NCBI GenBank assembly: GCA_021325235.1
Contig: JAJPHN010000029.1
Location: forward strand, 124,001-188,000
Length of the DNA: 64,000 nucleotides
Source of the DNA: Terriglobia bacterium
GTDB taxonomy: Bacteria; Acidobacteriota; Terriglobia; Bryobacterales; Bryobacteraceae
Reading direction: 5' to 3'
Under the pieces are notes generated by a model that saw only the letters and a list, made by a program, of their open reading frames with translations, did not search any database and was not told where the DNA came from. The translations under genes were made by a program, and so were the position numbers. The number at the start of each line of letters is the position of its first letter. Within the stretch, counting starts at the first letter, position 1. Positions 42,717-50,948 of this stretch are shown in pieces.

Positions 42717-42783
42717 TCATTCCGATGTAACAACCGCTATTTATCCTGTCGTAAGCTCGCGTCCGCCGGGCAGGAGTCTACGA

Positions 42784-44277
42784 TTGCACATTTTCGGTGA
42801 ATCGGTCACGTTTGGAACCGCTTTCTTTCTCTTTCTAGCGCTTGGCCTGGCGCTCTCCTTTGAATTTGTCAACGGTTTTCACGATACCGCCAACGCGGTT
42901 GCAACGGTTATCTACACACACTCGCTGAAACCTTGGATCGCCGTCGTCTGGTCGGGCTTCTGCAACTTGCTGGGCGTGCTGACTTCATCGGGAGCAGTCG
43001 CCTTCAGCATTGTTGCGCTGCTGCCGGTGGAACTGGTGCTGAACGTCGGCTCCGGCGCCGGATTTGCGATGGTGTTTTCGCTGCTGCTCTCGGCCATCAT
43101 CTGGAACCTCGGGACGTGGTACCTGGGCTTGCCGGCCTCGAGTTCGCATACGCTGGTGGGCTCGATTATGGGCGTTGGCCTGGCCAATTCGCTGCTGAGC
43201 CCTGGCCATGTCTTCGGCGAAGGAGTGAATTGGGCGAAAGCGGGCGACGTGTTCGCTTCGCTCATCATTTCACCTGTTATTGGATTTGTGGGTGCGGGAT
43301 TGCTGCTTCTGCTGAGCAAAGCGCTCCTGCGGCGTCCGGAACTCTACCGTGCGCCCGAAGGCGAGAAGCCGCCGCCGGCCTGGATTCGCGGGCTCCTGAT
43401 GCTGACCTGTACGGGCGTGAGCTTCTTTCACGGCTCCAACGACGGGCAGAAGGGCATGGGTTTGTTTGTACTGATTCTGGTCGGTGTCCTGCCCGGTTCG
43501 TTTGCGCTGAATCCAGCTTCGAAGTCGGCCGATATTCAGCAGATCGTAACGCGCTCGCGCGACGCCCAATGTGTGTTCGATAAGTTGCGCGGCAGTGCGC
43601 CCCTAGTGAACGGTCAGACGGCAGTCGGAGATCTTTCGGATTTCCTGAAGACCAAGAGTCATGCAAACGAACGTATCTATCAGGCCGTATCCGGCAAGAA
43701 TCTGGATATCGCGACGGAACTCACGGGCCGTTCAACTTACGCCGATCTCAGCGTCGATCAGCGCAAGCGATTCCGCAGCGATATCTATCTGATGAGCGAG
43801 TCGATCAATAAGCTCATCAAAGAGAAAAAAGTCACCGATCCGAAAGAGGTTCACTTACTTCAGAGTTACAGTTCGGCGCTGTCGAAGGAGACGAAATACA
43901 TTCCGGATTGGGTGAAAGTGGCCGTTGCGTGCGCGCTCGGTTTCGGCACCATGATTGGCTGGAAGCGTATCGTTGTCACGGTCGGGGAAAAGATCGGCAA
44001 AGAGCACCTGAGTTACGCGCAGGGTGCCGCTGCCGAAATCATTGCTATGTCGACCATCGGGTTGGCCGATAAGTTCGGGTTGCCCGTCAGCACGACCCAC
44101 GTTCTCTCTTCCGGGGTGGCCGGCACAATGGCCGCCAATCGATCCGGTCTGCAGGCCGAGACATTGAGAAACATACTGATGGCCTGGGTCTTGACTCTGC
44201 CCGCCTGTGTGTTTCTGGGCGCCGCTCTCTTTTCGTTCTCTTTCTACGTTATCTTTCATGTCTTCGGGCTCCGGTAA
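42784..44277 (+). CDS. pit: PiT-family inorganic phosphate transporter
   Basis: A 497-residue transporter with the two inverted PiT signature repeats: SFEFVNGFHDTANAVATVIY near the N-terminus and FFHGSNDGQKGMGLF in the middle. The second half contains GLPVSTTHVLSSGVAGTMAA. A soluble loop of about 140 residues (NPASKSADIQQIV to about KYIPDWVK) divides the halves. PiT proteins move metal-phosphate complexes with H+ or Na+. The open frame reaches back to 42598 through the tandem repeat, but TTG 42784 is the likely start: AGGAG lies at 42772-42776 (7-nt spacing) and the protein then begins at its first helix. The 3' end overlaps the convergent Pr6Pr gene by 22 nt. Confidence 0.88.
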   Translation: MHIFGESVTFGTAFFLFLALGLALSFEFVNGFHDTANAVATVIYTHSLKPWIAVVWSGFCNLLGVLTSSGAVAFSIVALLPVELVLNVGSGAGFAMVFSLLLSAIIWNLGTWYLGLPASSSHTLVGSIMGVGLANSLLSPGHVFGEGVNWAKAGDVFASLIISPVIGFVGAGLLLLLSKALLRRPELYRAPEGEKPPPAWIRGLLMLTCTGVSFFHGSNDGQKGMGLFVLILVGVLPGSFALNPASKSADIQQIVTRSRDAQCVFDKLRGSAPLVNGQTAVGDLSDFLKTKSHANERIYQAVSGKNLDIATELTGRSTYADLSVDQRKRFRSDIYLMSESINKLIKEKKVTDPKEVHLLQSYSSALSKETKYIPDWVKVAVACALGFGTMIGWKRIVVTVGEKIGKEHLSYAQGAAAEIIAMSTIGLADKFGLPVSTTHVLSSGVAGTMAANRSGLQAETLRNILMAWVLTLPACVFLGAALFSFSFYVIFHVFGLR

Positions 44278-44909
44278 GCTGCGAAGCCCGAACGCTGAAG
44301 ATACCGACCAAAAGACACCAGCAGCGATCCGGCAGCCGTAAACAGCAAAATCAACGCGCACACATTGAGGAACAACCGCGGCCATCCGGTTTCGCGAAAA
44401 TTGAGGAACGGGTAGGGAAAGAAACCGTAGACTTGTCCGCGGAATAGCGTGTAGAACAAGTACAAAAACGGGTAGATTGTCCAGCGCGTTACCATCCGGT
44501 AGCGCAGACCGGACTTATTTACAAACAGCAGCCAGTAAGTGAAATAGCCCAGCGGAACCAGGTAGTGCAGGACGACGTCCACTACCAGGTGTAACCCCTC
44601 GGGATTCCAGAGCCGGCGTAGCGCAAGTTCGTAAACGAACCCGACGATCAGGATGTAGCTCGCGAGCGCCGTTTTAGCACCCGCGGAAATCGTGGCGATC
44701 TGAAAAACGCTGGCCGTCAGGCAAGCCGCCACGAGGATGTTAGTGAGGATTGTGAAGTAGCTGAGGACGTTTGTAATCGCCATTGCCAGCGAAAGCCCGT
44801 TGCCGACTCCGATTTCAATCGCCCAATAACACTGCACAACAATTGCGGCCCAGCCGATAAGGGCCAGGATCGCTGCATAGATGCGCTCGAAGGGGGGCGC
44901 TGCAGGCAT
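44256..44909 (-). CDS. Pr6Pr/FAR-17a-like membrane protein
   Basis: A 217-residue protein with about six membrane segments and landmark pieces LSYFTILTNILVAACL, VVDVVLHYLVPLGYFTYWLL, IYPFLYLFYTLFRGQVYGFF and PYPFLNF. Asn/Thr in the third segment and His in the fifth fit the Pr6Pr/AIG1 (FAR-17a) group, whose animal members are threonine hydrolases of fatty-acid esters; the bacterial role is unknown. ATG 44909 was chosen because it overlaps the glycosyltransferase stop (TGATG); the open frame extends to 45005 without reason. It is the last gene of a Gfo/Idh, GT2, Pr6Pr unit. Confidence 0.78.
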   Translation of the reverse strand: MPAAPPFERIYAAILALIGWAAIVVQCYWAIEIGVGNGLSLAMAITNVLSYFTILTNILVAACLTASVFQIATISAGAKTALASYILIVGFVYELALRRLWNPEGLHLVVDVVLHYLVPLGYFTYWLLFVNKSGLRYRMVTRWTIYPFLYLFYTLFRGQVYGFFPYPFLNFRETGWPRLFLNVCALILLFTAAGSLLVSFGRYLQRSGFAAYRSPKT

Positions 44910-45664
44910 CAGCGGAAATAGGCAAGCCGGATTCGGACGACATCGCGAAAAGCAACAAAGAAGTCCGCCGGCCGAACTTTTGAACCGGCGACATCGACCC
45001 AGCACTCGAGCGGATATTCATACACAGCCTCGGAGAGCTTGCGGTCGCAGCTGAGATAGAAGCGGCGATAGCGCGCCAGAATCTCAACATCGAAGACCCA
45101 TTTAGAAAGAAACGGCTGAGAGAAGATCGAAGCTGTTTCCGGGCCCACGCGGAACAACTTTGCGCCGCACTGGGTGTCGTAGATCGGTATCTCGAGCACA
45201 ATCGATACGGCGGTAGCGAATATACGTCCGAGATAATGCCGCACGGCGCTCCGCTTGACGTAACGCCCAAGGAGTTGAACGCGTGCGCCGAAGATCATGT
45301 CGATATCGGGCCGGGAATGCAGGACAGAACGAAAGCGCTCGACGGCATCAAGCGGCGTGGCGAGATCGGCATCCCAGAATCCAACCTGTGCGGGCCGGAA
45401 ATGCTCGAGCGCGTATGAAATGCCTTGGCGGACGGCTTCGGCTTTCCCCTGGTTCTGAGGCAGCTTGAGAACGTGCACCCGGCTCGGGCAAGCCGTGCGC
45501 ATTCCTTCGAGGACCTCAACCGTGTTATCCGCGCTGCCATCGTCAACAAACAGGAGATACGTATCGTTCGCCGCTGTTGCAAAGTCGAGAAATGCGTCGG
45601 TATCCAGCCGCTGCGCTTCGTTGTAGCAGGGAATGATGAGAGCGAGAGGCGCGGTCTCAGTCAT
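44909..45664 (-). CDS. Family 2 glycosyltransferase (dolichyl/polyprenyl-phosphate sugar synthase type)
   Basis: A 251-residue GT-A enzyme. ALIIPCYNEAQRLD starts the nucleotide-binding fold, FVDDGSADNT is the first acidic motif, NQGKAEAVRQGI the loop typical of polyprenyl-phosphate glucosyl/mannosyl synthases, GFWDADLATPLD the DxD-like metal site, and YDTQCGAKLFR the acceptor-side motif known from Alg5-like enzymes. It probably makes a polyprenyl-phosphate sugar used by membrane GT-C enzymes such as the one at 39-40 kb; this link is inference. It has no C-terminal membrane helices. It overlaps the Gfo/Idh gene by 8 nt upstream and the Pr6Pr gene downstream. Confidence 0.85.
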   Translation of the reverse strand: MTETAPLALIIPCYNEAQRLDTDAFLDFATAANDTYLLFVDDGSADNTVEVLEGMRTACPSRVHVLKLPQNQGKAEAVRQGISYALEHFRPAQVGFWDADLATPLDAVERFRSVLHSRPDIDMIFGARVQLLGRYVKRSAVRHYLGRIFATAVSIVLEIPIYDTQCGAKLFRVGPETASIFSQPFLSKWVFDVEILARYRRFYLSCDRKLSEAVYEYPLECWVDVAGSKVRPADFFVAFRDVVRIRLAYFR

Positions 45665-46772
45665 TGAGCGGTAGATGAACCGTTCTGCCCGAGGATGCCG
45701 AGCGGCGCGCCGCGTCCAGGATTTCGCTCACGATGACATTGGTATTCAAACCGGACAAATCATTTTGCTCCGCGACCTCGCCGCGCAACACGGCCGCCAG
45801 GTAGTGCAACGGATCGTCGTAGGGCGGTTGAAGGGAAGTCGCGGTGACCGAGTGAGGCTCGTGATCGGAAACTTCACGAACTTGCAGAGCGCGATTATCG
45901 AGCGTTTTCGCGTAACCGGTAGCCCCATACACTTCCATATCTTTCCGATTGAACGGCCAGTTCCAGGAAGCCTGAAGAATCGCAACGGCTGTGGGGTAAG
46001 TCAGAATGACGTTTGCTTCGTCGTCTACTTTGGGGTAGATGTCCGATTGAAGATGCTGGGTCACGGCTGTGACCGTGGTCGGAGCGGCACCCTTCATAAG
46101 CCAAGTCATCAAATCCGCGCCGTAGCATCCAAAATCGTAGAGAGCGCCGGCGCCGTTGAGTTTCGGATCCGTCAGCCAGGCGAAGAATTCGGGCGAGACG
46201 TGAATCCGTTTCGGGCCCTGGTGGCCGTCGTGCACGACTACTTTGCGCAGGTCTCCAAGCGAGCCGCCGGCCAGCAGATCATGTGCCTGCTTGTTGCTCG
46301 GGTACCAGGTGGTTTCGTAATCCACCAGGACGTGCACTTTGCCGGCTTGAGCAGCCTTCTGCATCCGTAGCGCGTCAGCATAGCTCACCGCAAGCGGCTT
46401 CTCCATCAGCACGTGGACGCCGTGCCGTGCGCATTCTTCCACAACGCTGGTATGGCCGGCAGTGCTGGTGAAAACGAGCACAGCGTCCGGGTGCGTGTGC
46501 GCGATCAGGTCCCCAACGTTGGCGAAGTACAGGCTTGGCGAAAGGTGGTCGCGAGCGCTGTATATATCAAACAGAGCGCGATCGGGCTCGGCAATACCGA
46601 CCAGTTGGACATCGGAGCGCTCAAGCAGACCGCCGGCCGGGGTGAGCGCACTGCCATGCAGAAAGCCGCCCACATGGCCGTGCACGAGCCCGGCGATGGC
46701 GACGCGCAGGGGTGCCGCAAGACATGTTGCCGATAGCAGGAGCGCACTAAGCGCAAGACGCAGGAAAATCAC
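45657..46772 (-). CDS. Gfo/Idh/MocA-family oxidoreductase, exported
   Basis: A 371-residue protein with a signal peptide (LALSALLLSATCLA). A Rossmann domain follows (RVAIAGLVHGHVGGFLHG, where the dinucleotide-binding glycines are partly replaced by His-Gly-His) and then the conserved EKPLAVS motif with the catalytic-type lysine. The C-terminal domain has GALYDFGCYGADLMTWLM and ILQASWNWPFNR. Exported Gfo/Idh proteins with bound NAD(P) are common in Acidobacteriota and Planctomycetes and act on sugars or glycosides (GH109-like chemistry). Substrate unknown. It heads an operon with GT2 and Pr6Pr and is divergent from padR. Confidence 0.82.
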   Translation of the reverse strand: MIFLRLALSALLLSATCLAAPLRVAIAGLVHGHVGGFLHGSALTPAGGLLERSDVQLVGIAEPDRALFDIYSARDHLSPSLYFANVGDLIAHTHPDAVLVFTSTAGHTSVVEECARHGVHVLMEKPLAVSYADALRMQKAAQAGKVHVLVDYETTWYPSNKQAHDLLAGGSLGDLRKVVVHDGHQGPKRIHVSPEFFAWLTDPKLNGAGALYDFGCYGADLMTWLMKGAAPTTVTAVTQHLQSDIYPKVDDEANVILTYPTAVAILQASWNWPFNRKDMEVYGATGYAKTLDNRALQVREVSDHEPHSVTATSLQPPYDDPLHYLAAVLRGEVAEQNDLSGLNTNVIVSEILDAARRSASSGRTVHLPLND

Positions 46773-46821
46773 TCTGCAATTATGACGCGTACGGGTACTA
46801 TTGCCACCGGAGTCTCGAAGG

Positions 46822-46838
46822 ATGTAGGATGTCTACAT
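46822..46838. promoter_or_regulatory. Inverted repeat upstream of padR, probable PadR operator
   Basis: ATGTAG-GATGT-CTACAT is an inverted repeat with 6-bp arms and a 5-nt centre, 6 nt before the padR ATG at 46845. The ATGT...ACAT ends resemble the known PadR operator form ATGT-N8-ACAT (here N9). A further ACAT follows at 46839-46842. It overlaps the ribosome-binding region and is well placed for autorepression of the PadR-ADOP operon and possibly control of the divergent Gfo/Idh gene. Confidence 0.55.
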
Positions 46839-46844
46839 ACATTA

Positions 46845-47204
46845 ATGCCGCCGCGCGAAAAGTATCAGAACCGCATCGAGCTGCTGCAGGGAACGCTGGA
46901 CATGCTCATCCTGCAGACGCTGCAATGGGGACCGCAGCATGGGTACGGCATCGGCAACGCCATTCGTGCGAACTCGGGTGAGCTGCTGCAGGTTGAAACC
47001 GGATCGCTTTATCCGGCCCTGCATCGTCTCGAGCGGCAAGGCTGGGTGAAGTCGGATTGGAAGCAGACCGAAGCGGGCCAGCGCGCCAAAATCTACCGCC
47101 TGACTCCGGCCGGAAGAAAACAGCTGCTGTCGGAGCGCGATCGGTGGTCACAATTGGTGGGCGCCATCAGCGGCGTGCTCAATCCCTCGAAAGGTGAGGC
47201 GTAA
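46845..47204 (+). CDS. PadR-family transcriptional regulator
   Basis: A 119-residue winged-helix regulator: LLQGTLDMLILQTLQWGPQH then GYGIGNAI, ETGSLYPALHRLERQGWVKS (recognition helix and wing) and AKIYRLTPAGRKQL. This short PadR type, starting almost at the DNA-binding domain, is the kind regularly found in front of ADOP permeases in Acidobacteriota. ATG 46845 fits the family start; the open frame begins earlier at 46782 but that part matches nothing. The permease gene follows 5 nt after the stop. A likely operator covers 46822-46838. The ligand is unknown. Confidence 0.88.
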   Translation: MPPREKYQNRIELLQGTLDMLILQTLQWGPQHGYGIGNAIRANSGELLQVETGSLYPALHRLERQGWVKSDWKQTEAGQRAKIYRLTPAGRKQLLSERDRWSQLVGAISGVLNPSKGEA

Positions 47205-47209
47205 AGCAG

Positions 47210-49828
47210 ATGTTTCCGTGGTGGCGAAGGGATCAACGGGAGCGCGATTTGGACGAAGAACTCTCGTCACACCTGGACATGGCGGCACGGAATCACGAAG
47301 AGCGCGGCGAAGAACATGGATCGGCACGCTCCCACGCACGCCGCGAACTCGGCAACCTTGGACTTATCAAAGAAGCCACACGCGTAAGCTGGGGAGGCAT
47401 CTGGCGCGAACGCATTCTGCAGGACCTGCGGTACGCGTTGCGCAGCATGCGGCGCAATCCCGGTTTCAGCGCGGTGGCCGTCAGCACCATGATGCTCGGC
47501 ATCGGCTCGACAACTGCCGTCTTCAGCCTGGTGAAAGCAGCGCTGTTTTCGCCGGAGCCATACAGAGACCCGGGCCGGCTGCTCGTGCTCAAACAGATCG
47601 TACTGGGCGATCGTGTCAACACGTCTGCTGCCGAATTTCTCGACTTTCAACGGCGTAGCCGCGTGTTTGAGGACGCCGCGGGTTATGAAAGCGAAGAATT
47701 CGACCTGACCGGAACACGGGAGCCCGAGCGCGTGTCGGGTGTGCGAGTAACCAGCAGCCTTTTTCGTACGCTCGGAGTGGCGCCGCTTGCGGGACACGGC
47801 TTTTCGGCGGCTCAGGACTTTGCCGGAGGCGCCCGCGAGGCGGTTGTCAGCGAAGCGTTCGCGCGAACGTACTTCGGCAATCCGCAATCTGCCATAGGAA
47901 GGACGATCCGGCTTAACGAGAGGGGCTACCAGATTACGGGCGTAATGCCCGCTGCGTTCGTCTTCCCGGCTTCGAAGAAATCAAACGAACAGCCGCCTCC
48001 CTCGCTCTGGTTGCCCATGGCTTTTTCAAAGGATGAACTGGGCGATCGCGCGGCGAGTTACGACATCAGTTTCATAGGACGGCTGAAGCGGGGTGTTTCG
48101 CTGGCGGATGCGCAGCGCGATGTGATGCGTGTATCGCGCGAGTTCCAGCGCGAAATGCCGGAGGTTTATCGCGGGGATTGGAACACACGCGCCTTTGTCG
48201 AGCCGCTCGGGGCGGAAGTGGCGGCGCGCCGTAAGCCGGCGCTCATTCTGCTCTCTGCGGGTGTGGCACTGGTGTTGCTGATCGCGTGCGTGAATCTCTG
48301 CAATTTGTTGCTGGCGCGGGCTGGCGCAAGAGAGCGGGAGATGGCAGCCCGCACTGCACTCGGCGCAAGCGCAGGCCGGCTGGCCGTGCAAGCGATTGTC
48401 GAAACCGTGACGCTGACGGTTGCGGGCGGTCTTCTCGGATGCAGTTTGGCCTGGACCGCAGTGACGGCGAGCACTAAGCTTGCGGCCCTCGAAGCGATTC
48501 TGCCCGCCAATATCACGCTGGACGGCAAGGCGCTGCTCTTCGGCCTGCTGCTATCGCTCGCCACCGGAATGGTGTGTGGTCTCGCGCCGCTCTCGGTTGC
48601 TTGGCAGCGCGGGCCGGGAGAAAGCCTGAAATGGAGTGGAAGAACGGCAACCGCAGCGCGCGAGAGCAATCGCCTCCGCAGCATGCTCGTGGTGTTCGAG
48701 GCGGCGCTTTCGGTTCTGCTGTTGATCGGCTCGGCGCTGCTGATCCGTAGTTTTGTCGCGGTGCTTGCCACGCCGCCCGGCTTCGATGCGCACGGCGTTA
48801 CGATCGTGCGGACTTCGTTCAACCGGCAGCGTTATCCCGAAGCCCAACGCCGTTATGCGGCCCAGCGCGAGATTGTGAACCGGCTGCAGGCGATTCCCGG
48901 TGTTGCGCAGGTTGCGCTCACAACCCACCTTCCTCTGGCCGACTCCCGGACCATCGGCTTCGTAGTGAAGGGGCGCGACCCGAACGAATATCACTGGGCC
49001 GATAACGCCAATGTGGATGGTGCGTATTTCTCGGCGCTGCGTATCCCCCTGCAACAGGGCCGAACATTTCGCGAGAGCGATGCTAATGGGCTGCCGGTAG
49101 CCATCGTGAATGCGACTATGGCACGGCAGTTCTGGCCCGCCGGAGATGCTGTCGGAAAACAGTTTCTGTGGGGCGGCAATAGTAATCCTTTCACGATCAT
49201 CGGGGTCGCCGGCGACGTCCACCTTGAAGCGCTTGATCTTACTCCCAAGCCGACCATTTACATGGACGCGTACCAGAGTCGCCAGACGGATGCCGTTTTT
49301 GTGCTGCGAGCATCACATACCGAAGCAGCGAAACTCGGGGCCGAAGCGCGTAAGTTGATCTGGTCGGTGGATCCCGGGCTGCCCGTGTTTGAAACGGCCA
49401 GCATGCAGAGCATCGTGGACCGGTCACTGGCAGCGCGGCGCTTTACCATGTTCGTGCTGGCCGCTTTTGCGGTGCTGGCCCTTAGTCTGGCCGCAATCGG
49501 CTTGTACGGCGTGCTGGCGTACATGGTTGTGCAGCGCACGCGGGAGCTGGGGGTACGCCTTGCGCTGGGGGCCGATCCGATAAGTCTGCTGATTGCGACC
49601 GTTGCGGGAGGGATGCGTCTCGCTGGTCTCGGCTTAGTGTTGGGTCTCGGTGCGGCTGCTCTGCTGGTGAACGGGATGTCGCGCCTGCTGTTTGGAGTCC
49701 GGCCGCTTGATCCGGCTTCGTTTGCAGCTGCTACCGCAGTGCTGCTCGTAGCTGCTCTTTGCGCAGCGGCGATTCCGGCTTTACGCGCCGCGCACATCGA
49801 TCCCATCGCGGCGCTGCGGTGTGAGTGA
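47210..49828 (+). CDS. ADOP-type ABC permease with N-terminal cytoplasmic extension
   Basis: An 872-residue permease with the classic ADOP layout. A cytoplasmic N-terminal piece (RDLDEELSSHLDMAARNHEE, then ARRELGNLGLIKEATR) of about 65 residues precedes MacB_PCD-FtsX repeat 1 (from RYALRSMRRNPGFSAVAVST) and repeat 2. FtsX motifs are REMAARTALGA near residue 375 and RELGVRLALGA near 780, and the end is AAHIDPIAALRCE. The ATPase partner is not encoded nearby. Its function is presumably efflux or transenvelope signalling controlled by the PadR gene 5 nt upstream; the substrate is unknown. A second, broken ADOP copy begins 7 nt downstream. Confidence 0.9.
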   Translation: MFPWWRRDQRERDLDEELSSHLDMAARNHEERGEEHGSARSHARRELGNLGLIKEATRVSWGGIWRERILQDLRYALRSMRRNPGFSAVAVSTMMLGIGSTTAVFSLVKAALFSPEPYRDPGRLLVLKQIVLGDRVNTSAAEFLDFQRRSRVFEDAAGYESEEFDLTGTREPERVSGVRVTSSLFRTLGVAPLAGHGFSAAQDFAGGAREAVVSEAFARTYFGNPQSAIGRTIRLNERGYQITGVMPAAFVFPASKKSNEQPPPSLWLPMAFSKDELGDRAASYDISFIGRLKRGVSLADAQRDVMRVSREFQREMPEVYRGDWNTRAFVEPLGAEVAARRKPALILLSAGVALVLLIACVNLCNLLLARAGAREREMAARTALGASAGRLAVQAIVETVTLTVAGGLLGCSLAWTAVTASTKLAALEAILPANITLDGKALLFGLLLSLATGMVCGLAPLSVAWQRGPGESLKWSGRTATAARESNRLRSMLVVFEAALSVLLLIGSALLIRSFVAVLATPPGFDAHGVTIVRTSFNRQRYPEAQRRYAAQREIVNRLQAIPGVAQVALTTHLPLADSRTIGFVVKGRDPNEYHWADNANVDGAYFSALRIPLQQGRTFRESDANGLPVAIVNATMARQFWPAGDAVGKQFLWGGNSNPFTIIGVAGDVHLEALDLTPKPTIYMDAYQSRQTDAVFVLRASHTEAAKLGAEARKLIWSVDPGLPVFETASMQSIVDRSLAARRFTMFVLAAFAVLALSLAAIGLYGVLAYMVVQRTRELGVRLALGADPISLLIATVAGGMRLAGLGLVLGLGAAALLVNGMSRLLFGVRPLDPASFAAATAVLLVAALCAAAIPALRAAHIDPIAALRCE

Positions 49829-49834
49829 CAGCGT

Positions 49835-50931
49835 ATGTTTTTCCGACGCCGTTATCGCGATTTAGACGAAGAGCTGCGATCGCATCTGGAAATGGCAATG
49901 CGCGATCGGCGAACCCGCGGCGAAGAGGAGCAAACCGCGCGGCTCAATGCTCGCCGGGAGCTGGGCAACATCGCTTTGATTACGGAGGTGACTCGCGACA
50001 TGTGGAGTTGGACATCGCTTGAAAGATTGTTGCAGGATCTGCGCTACGGCTGGCGTGTGCTGCGGCGGAGTCCGGGATACACACTCGTCGCTCTGCTTTC
50101 GCTAGCACTTGGAATCGGCGTGAATACGGCGATTTTCAGCCTGATTAACGCGGTCATGCTGCGAGAGCTTCCGGTGCGCAATCCGGGCGAACTGGCGATT
50201 GTCGGCGATGCGGCGCGCACGGGCGGCCTCTCGCACGGCAGCGGCATGCGAACCGATCTCTTCTCGTTTCCCTTCTACAAAGAATTCCGTAAACAGAACC
50301 AGGTTTTCCAGGACGTTTACGCGAGTGGCCGCTGCGAGCACCTGAGTCCTGCAACCGAAGAGCACGGCAAGACTGTCGCACATACGGGGCACACCAGTGG
50401 CCGCTTCGTAACCGGGAATTACTTTTCGCTTCTCGGTATTGCGCCTTATATGGGCCGGACGTTTACTGATCGCGAAACGCAGACCCCCGGCGCTGCTCCG
50501 GTTGTTGTTATCAGCTACGGCTACTGGCAGCGGCAGTTCGGCCGCGATCCGAATATGATCGGGCGCAAGCTCATCGTAAATGGTTCGCCTTTTACTGTCG
50601 TCGGCATTGCGCCGCCCGCATTTACCGGGGAGTGCGGCGCACCAGCGAAATCGGTATTCGCATGGCGCTGGGTGCCGGGCGAAGCGCGGTGATGGGCATG
50701 GTTTTGCGCGAAACTGCGCTTGTGACCGCGATTGGAATCTGCGCGGGCGTTCTGGCCGCCCTTGCATTAACCGCACTCTTGCGAAACATGTTCTTCGGTC
50801 TGTCCGGCTTTGAAGTATTGCCGGTTCTGGCGGCGGCTGCGGTGATCGCGATCGCTGCGGTGCTGGCGGCTCTGGTGCCGGCCTGGCGTGCTGCGCATGT
50901 CGATCCCACCGTCGCGTTGCGAATCGAGTAG
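49835..50931 (+). pseudogene. ADOP permease with large internal deletion
   Basis: From ATG 49835 the frame encodes an intact ADOP N-terminus: the extension RDLDEELRSHLEMAMRDRR, the first helix VALLSLALGIGVNTAIFSLI, and much of the first periplasmic domain up to NGSPFTVVGIAPPAFTGE (about 50630). It then runs into out-of-frame sequence and stops at 50692. From about 50630 another frame encodes only the family's extreme C-terminus: RRTSEIGIRMALGAGRSAV, two helices and AAHVDPTVALRIE, stopping at 50931. The roughly 450-480 residues normally lying between are missing. A single deletion of about 1.4 kb with an out-of-frame junction explains this. It follows the intact ADOP gene in the same operon. 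Confidence 0.85.
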
Positions 50932-50948
50932 CGCAGTAAGATCGGAGC

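Noticed and set aside
42598-42783. N-terminal extension of the PiT transporter through the repeat
   Set aside because: The extension translates the repeat as LRSISQPRL-type sequence unlike any PiT N-terminus, while TTG 42784 has AGGAG at ideal distance and starts at the first helix.
46782-46844. Upstream start for padR at 46782
   Set aside because: It would include the probable operator inside the coding region and adds residues unlike the PadR N-terminus; ATG 46845 fits the family.
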